Below, piece by piece: positions 60,997 to 64,000 of a DNA stretch of 64,000 nucleotides. The notes beneath the pieces were generated by a model. That model had not been told where the DNA came from. It saw only the letters and a program-made list of their open reading frames with translations, and did no database searches. Position 1 is the stretch's first letter. Each line of letters opens with the position of its first letter. Origin of the DNA: Pannonibacter phragmitetus DSM 14782 (lineage in GTDB: Bacteria; Pseudomonadota; Alphaproteobacteria; Rhizobiales; Stappiaceae); contig NZ_KB908227.1 of the NCBI RefSeq assembly GCF_000382365.1, positions 62,001-126,000 of the forward strand, read 5' to 3'. The translations under genes and the position numbers were made by a program.

Positions 60997-63900
60997 ATGC
61001 GGATTGAACGGCGTTACACCAAGGATGGACAGTCCCCTTACGCTGAGATCGACTTCACCACGACCACGAGCGAGATCCGCAATCCGGATGGCTCCGTCGT
61101 GTTCCGTCTCGCGGACATTCAGGTTCCGGCCCAGTTCTCGCAGGTCGCCTCCGACATTCTCGCCCAGAAGTATTTCCGCAAGGCCGGCGTTCCGGCCCGC
61201 CTGAAGCCGGTGGAAGAGAACACCGTTCCCTCCTGGCTGTGGCGCCGCGAGGCCGACATGGCCGCTCTCGAAGCCCTGCCCGAGGGCGAGCGCTTCGGCT
61301 CCGAGACCGACGCACGCCAGGTCTTCGACCGTCTGGCCGGCACCTGGACCTACTGGGGCTGGAAGGGCGGCTATTTCGACGGCGAGGCCGATGCCCAGGC
61401 CTTCTACGACGAGCTGCGTTTCATGCTGGCGACCCAGAAGGTGGCGCCGAACAGTCCGCAGTGGTTCAACACCGGCCTGCACTGGGCCTATGGCATCGAC
61501 GGCCCCAGCCAGGGTCACTTCTATGTCGATTTCCAGACCGGCGAGCTGGTGAAGTCCGCCACCGCCTATGAGCACCCGCAGCCGCACGCCTGCTTCATCC
61601 AGTCCGTCGAGGACGATCTCGTCAACGAGAACGGCATCATGGACCTGTGGGTGCGGGAGGCGCGCCTGTTCAAATACGGCTCGGGCACCGGCTCCAACTT
61701 CTCGCGCCTGCGCGGTGAAGGCGAGAAGCTGTCCGGCGGCGGCCGCTCCTCCGGCCTGATGAGCTTCCTGAAGATCGGCGACCGGGCTGCGGGCGCCATC
61801 AAGTCCGGCGGCACCACCCGCCGTGCCGCCAAGATGGTGGTCGTGGATGTGGACCATCCGGACATCGAGGACTACATCAACTGGAAGGTCAAGGAAGAGC
61901 AGAAGGTGGCCGCCCTCGTCACCGGCTCGAAGATCTGCCAGAAGCACCTGACCGCCATCATGAAGGCCTGCGTCAACTGCGAGGCGGACAATGGCGATTG
62001 CTTCGACCCGGCCAAGAACCCGGCCCTGAAGCGCGAAATACGCGCGGCCAAGAAGATGATGGTGCCGGAAAACTACATCCGCCGCGTCATCCAGTTCGCC
62101 CGCCAGGGCTACACCTCCGTCGAATTCCCCGCCTACAACACCGACTGGGATTCGGAAGCCTATCTGACCGTTGCCGGCCAGAACTCCAACAACTCCGTGC
62201 GTGTGACCGACGGCTTCCTGAAGGCCGTGACGGATGACGGCACCTGGGACCTGACCGCCCGCAAGGACGGCAAGGTGATGAAGACGCTGAAGGCGCGCGA
62301 GCTGTGGGAGCAGATCGGCTACGCCGCCTGGGCCTCGGCCGATCCCGGCATCCAGTATCACACCACCATCAACGACTGGCACACCTGCCCGGCCTCGGGC
62401 GAGATCCGCGCCTCCAACCCCTGCTCGGAATACATGTTCCTGGACGACACGGCCTGCAATCTGGCGTCCCTGAACCTGATGCAGTTCCGCCGCGAAGACC
62501 GCTCCTTCGACGTGGACGCCTATGAGCATGCGGTGCGCCTGTGGACCGTGGTGCTGGAAATCTCCGTGCTGATGGCGCAGTTCCCCTCCAAGGAAATCGC
62601 CGAGCTGTCCTACCGCTTCCGTACCCTCGGCCTTGGCTATGCCAACATCGGCGGCCTGCTGATGACCTCCGGCATTCCCTATGACAGCGATGCGGGCCGC
62701 GCCCTTTGCGGTGCCCTGTCAGCCATCATGACCGGCGTGTCCTATGCCACCTCCGCCGAAATGGCCGGTGAGCTGGGCGCCTTCCCGGGCTATGGCGATA
62801 ACGCTGCCCACATGCTGCGCGTCATCCGCAACCACCGCCGCGCCGCCCATGGCGAGGCAGCGGGCTACGAGGCGCTGTCCACCAATCCGGTGCCGCTGGA
62901 CCATGCCTCCTGCCCCGACAAGGTGCTGATCGAGCGGTCGAAGCTGGCCTGGGACCGGGCGCTGGAGCTGGGCGAAAAGCACGGCTACCGCAATGCGCAG
63001 GTCTCCGTCATTGCCCCCACCGGCACCATCGGCCTGGTGATGGACTGCGACACCACCGGCATCGAGCCCGACTTCGCGCTGGTGAAGTTCAAGAAGCTGG
63101 CCGGCGGCGGCTATTTCAAGATCATCAACCGCGCCGTGCCCGAGGCCCTCGAAGTGCTGGGCTACAAGCCGAGCGAGATCGCCGAGATCGAGGCTTTTGC
63201 CGTCGGCCATGGCTCGCTGGATCAGGCGCCCGGCGTCAATCCGTCCAGCCTCAAGGCCAAGGGCTTCACCGAGGAGAGCCTTGCCAAGCTCAAGGGCTCG
63301 CTGAAGTCGGCCTTCGACATCAAGTTCGTCTTCAACCGCTGGACGCTGGGCGATGAACAGCTGGCTGCCCTTGGCGTCACGGCTGAGCAGATGAACGACC
63401 CGGCCTTCGAGCTGCTGCCGTTCCTCGGCTTCTCCAGGGCCGAGATCGAGGCTGCCAACGTCCACGTCTGCGGCGCCATGACGCTGGAAGGCGCGCCCTT
63501 CCTGAAGAAGGAGCATTACCCGGTCTTCGACTGCGCCAACCCCTGCGGCAAGACCGGCAAGCGCTACCTTTCGGTGGAAAGCCACATCCGCATGATGGCC
63601 GCCGCCCAGCCCTTCATCTCCGGCGCCATTTCCAAGACGATCAACATGCCGAACGAGGCGACGGTTGACGACTGCAAGGAAGCCTACATGCTGTCCTGGC
63701 GGCTGGCGCTGAAGGCCAATGCGCTCTACCGCGACGGCTCCAAGCTGTCCCAGCCGCTGAACTCGCAGCTCATCGCCGATGAGGACGAGGACGCGGAAGA
63801 GGCCGCCGAGGCGATTGCCGCCAAGCCCGCCGCTGCCAAGGCCGAAGTCATCGCCGAGCGCATCGTCGAGCGGATCATCGAGCGCACCGTCCGTGCCCGC

Positions 63901-64000
63901 GAGAAGATGCCGGACCGCCGCAAGGGCTACACCCAGAAGGCCCGCGTCGGCGGCCACAAGGTATATCTCACCACCGGCGAGTATCAGGATGGCCGTCTCG
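60997..64000 (+). CDS. nrdJ: Adenosylcobalamin-dependent ribonucleotide reductase (class II), C-terminal end outside window
   Basis: About 1,000 codons are visible; the family is usually about 1,200. The N-terminus is [18 protein letters not shown]. Active-site features: Cys199 in QPHACFIQ, a [15 protein letters not shown] loop, Cys476 in SNPCSEYMF and Cys487 in [12 protein letters not shown], and [13 protein letters not shown]-like [11 protein letters not shown] near residue 670. The C-terminal CxxC shuttle region is beyond the edge. The enzyme reduces ribonucleotides with B12 as radical source. The ATG at 60997 is preferred over 60991; AAGGGGG lies nine bases upstream. About residues 927-970 form an Ala/Glu-rich linker before the C-terminal part. 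Confidence 0.95.
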   Translation, partial: MRIERRYTKDGQSPYAEIDFTTTTSEIRNPDGSVVFRLADIQVPAQFSQVASDILAQKYFRKAGVPARLKPVEENTVPSWLWRREADMAALEALPEGERFGSETDARQVFDRLAGTWTYWGWKGGYFDGEADAQAFYDELRFMLATQKVAPNSPQWFNTGLHWAYGIDGPSQGHFYVDFQTGELVKSATAYEHPQPHACFIQSVEDDLVNENGIMDLWVREARLFKYGSGTGSNFSRLRGEGEKLSGGGRSSGLMSFLKIGDRAAGAIKSGGTTRRAAKMVVVDVDHPDIEDYINWKVKEEQKVAALVTGSKICQKHLTAIMKACVNCEADNGDCFDPAKNPALKREIRAAKKMMVPENYIRRVIQFARQGYTSVEFPAYNTDWDSEAYLTVAGQNSNNSVRVTDGFLKAVTDDGTWDLTARKDGKVMKTLKARELWEQIGYAAWASADPGIQYHTTINDWHTCPASGEIRASNPCSEYMFLDDTACNLASLNLMQFRREDRSFDVDAYEHAVRLWTVVLEISVLMAQFPSKEIAELSYRFRTLGLGYANIGGLLMTSGIPYDSDAGRALCGALSAIMTGVSYATSAEMAGELGAFPGYGDNAAHMLRVIRNHRRAAHGEAAGYEALSTNPVPLDHASCPDKVLIERSKLAWDRALELGEKHGYRNAQVSVIAPTGTIGLVMDCDTTGIEPDFALVKFKKLAGGGYFKIINRAVPEALEVLGYKPSEIAEIEAFAVGHGSLDQAPGVNPSSLKAKGFTEESLAKLKGSLKSAFDIKFVFNRWTLGDEQLAALGVTAEQMNDPAFELLPFLGFSRAEIEAANVHVCGAMTLEGAPFLKKEHYPVFDCANPCGKTGKRYLSVESHIRMMAAAQPFISGAISKTINMPNEATVDDCKEAYMLSWRLALKANALYRDGSKLSQPLNSQLIADEDEDAEEAAEAIAAKPAAAKAEVIAERIVERIIERTVRAREKMPDRRKGYTQKARVGGHKVYLTTGEYQDGRL

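Overview
The window is a piece of a high-GC alphaproteobacterial chromosome, almost certainly from the Hyphomicrobiales (rhizobial lineage). The basis is gene content and order: a phosphatidylcholine synthase at the left edge, the run dgt-argS-SPOR-nagZ-scpAB-tatABC-serS-surE-pcm-nlpD-yajC-secDF, an ExoR-like protein, a long suf operon, class II ribonucleotide reductase NrdJ, and dispersed palindromic repeats of rhizobial type. I cannot name the genus. Nearly all of it is core genome; no prophage, insertion sequence, CRISPR array, tRNA or rRNA was seen.

Layout. 1-7.8 kb: pcs (partial), a DUF2182 membrane protein, a UbiH-type monooxygenase, the carboxy(nor)spermidine dehydrogenase/decarboxylase pair, holC, a tiny membrane-peptide gene and a PaiB-like protein. 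7.9-17.3 kb: pepA divergent from the envelope block lptF-lptG-lptD-surA-pdxA-rsmA. 17.3-21.6 kb (minus strand): yajC-secD-secF followed by homologues of two mitochondrial complex I assembly factors (NDUFAF3/Mth938 and NDUFAF6/squalene-phytoene synthase types). 21.9-39.7 kb: an AAA+ ATPase, then a long minus-strand housekeeping series from dgt down to nlpD, interrupted by a plus-strand esterase and a solitary ABC ATPase. 39.9-49.5 kb: erpA, xthA, an ExoR-like Sel1 protein, parE, a DEAD-box helicase, a diguanylate cyclase and tenA. 49.6-57.5 kb: the minus-strand suf operon (cysteine desulfurase, sufB, sufC, sufD, sufS, sufT, sufA). 57.8-64 kb: an alpha/beta hydrolase, an NDUFA12-type protein, a response regulator and nrdJ, which runs off the right edge.

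Most notable: between sufB and sufC there is a compact GIY-YIG nuclease gene bounded on both sides by inverted copies of a REP-like palindrome. Next to it lies a second pair of the same palindromes enclosing what looks like the decayed 3' end of another copy. The arrangement resembles a REP-transposase unit but with a GIY-YIG nuclease, and is my best candidate for an under-described mobile system. The palindromes belong to a wider set here (11 elements at four loci). Most share a CTTG loop.

Other regulatory signals: a perfect CtrA site plus an intrinsic terminator packed into the leader of the diguanylate cyclase gene; a partial Irr/ICE-like site upstream of the suf operon; candidate NrdR boxes and tandem hairpins upstream of nrdJ; an orphan terminator in the 980-base gap before parE; and a 10-C run inside the SPOR protein gene. 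All coordinates and starts come from reading the sequence and the supplied translations; no database search was run.
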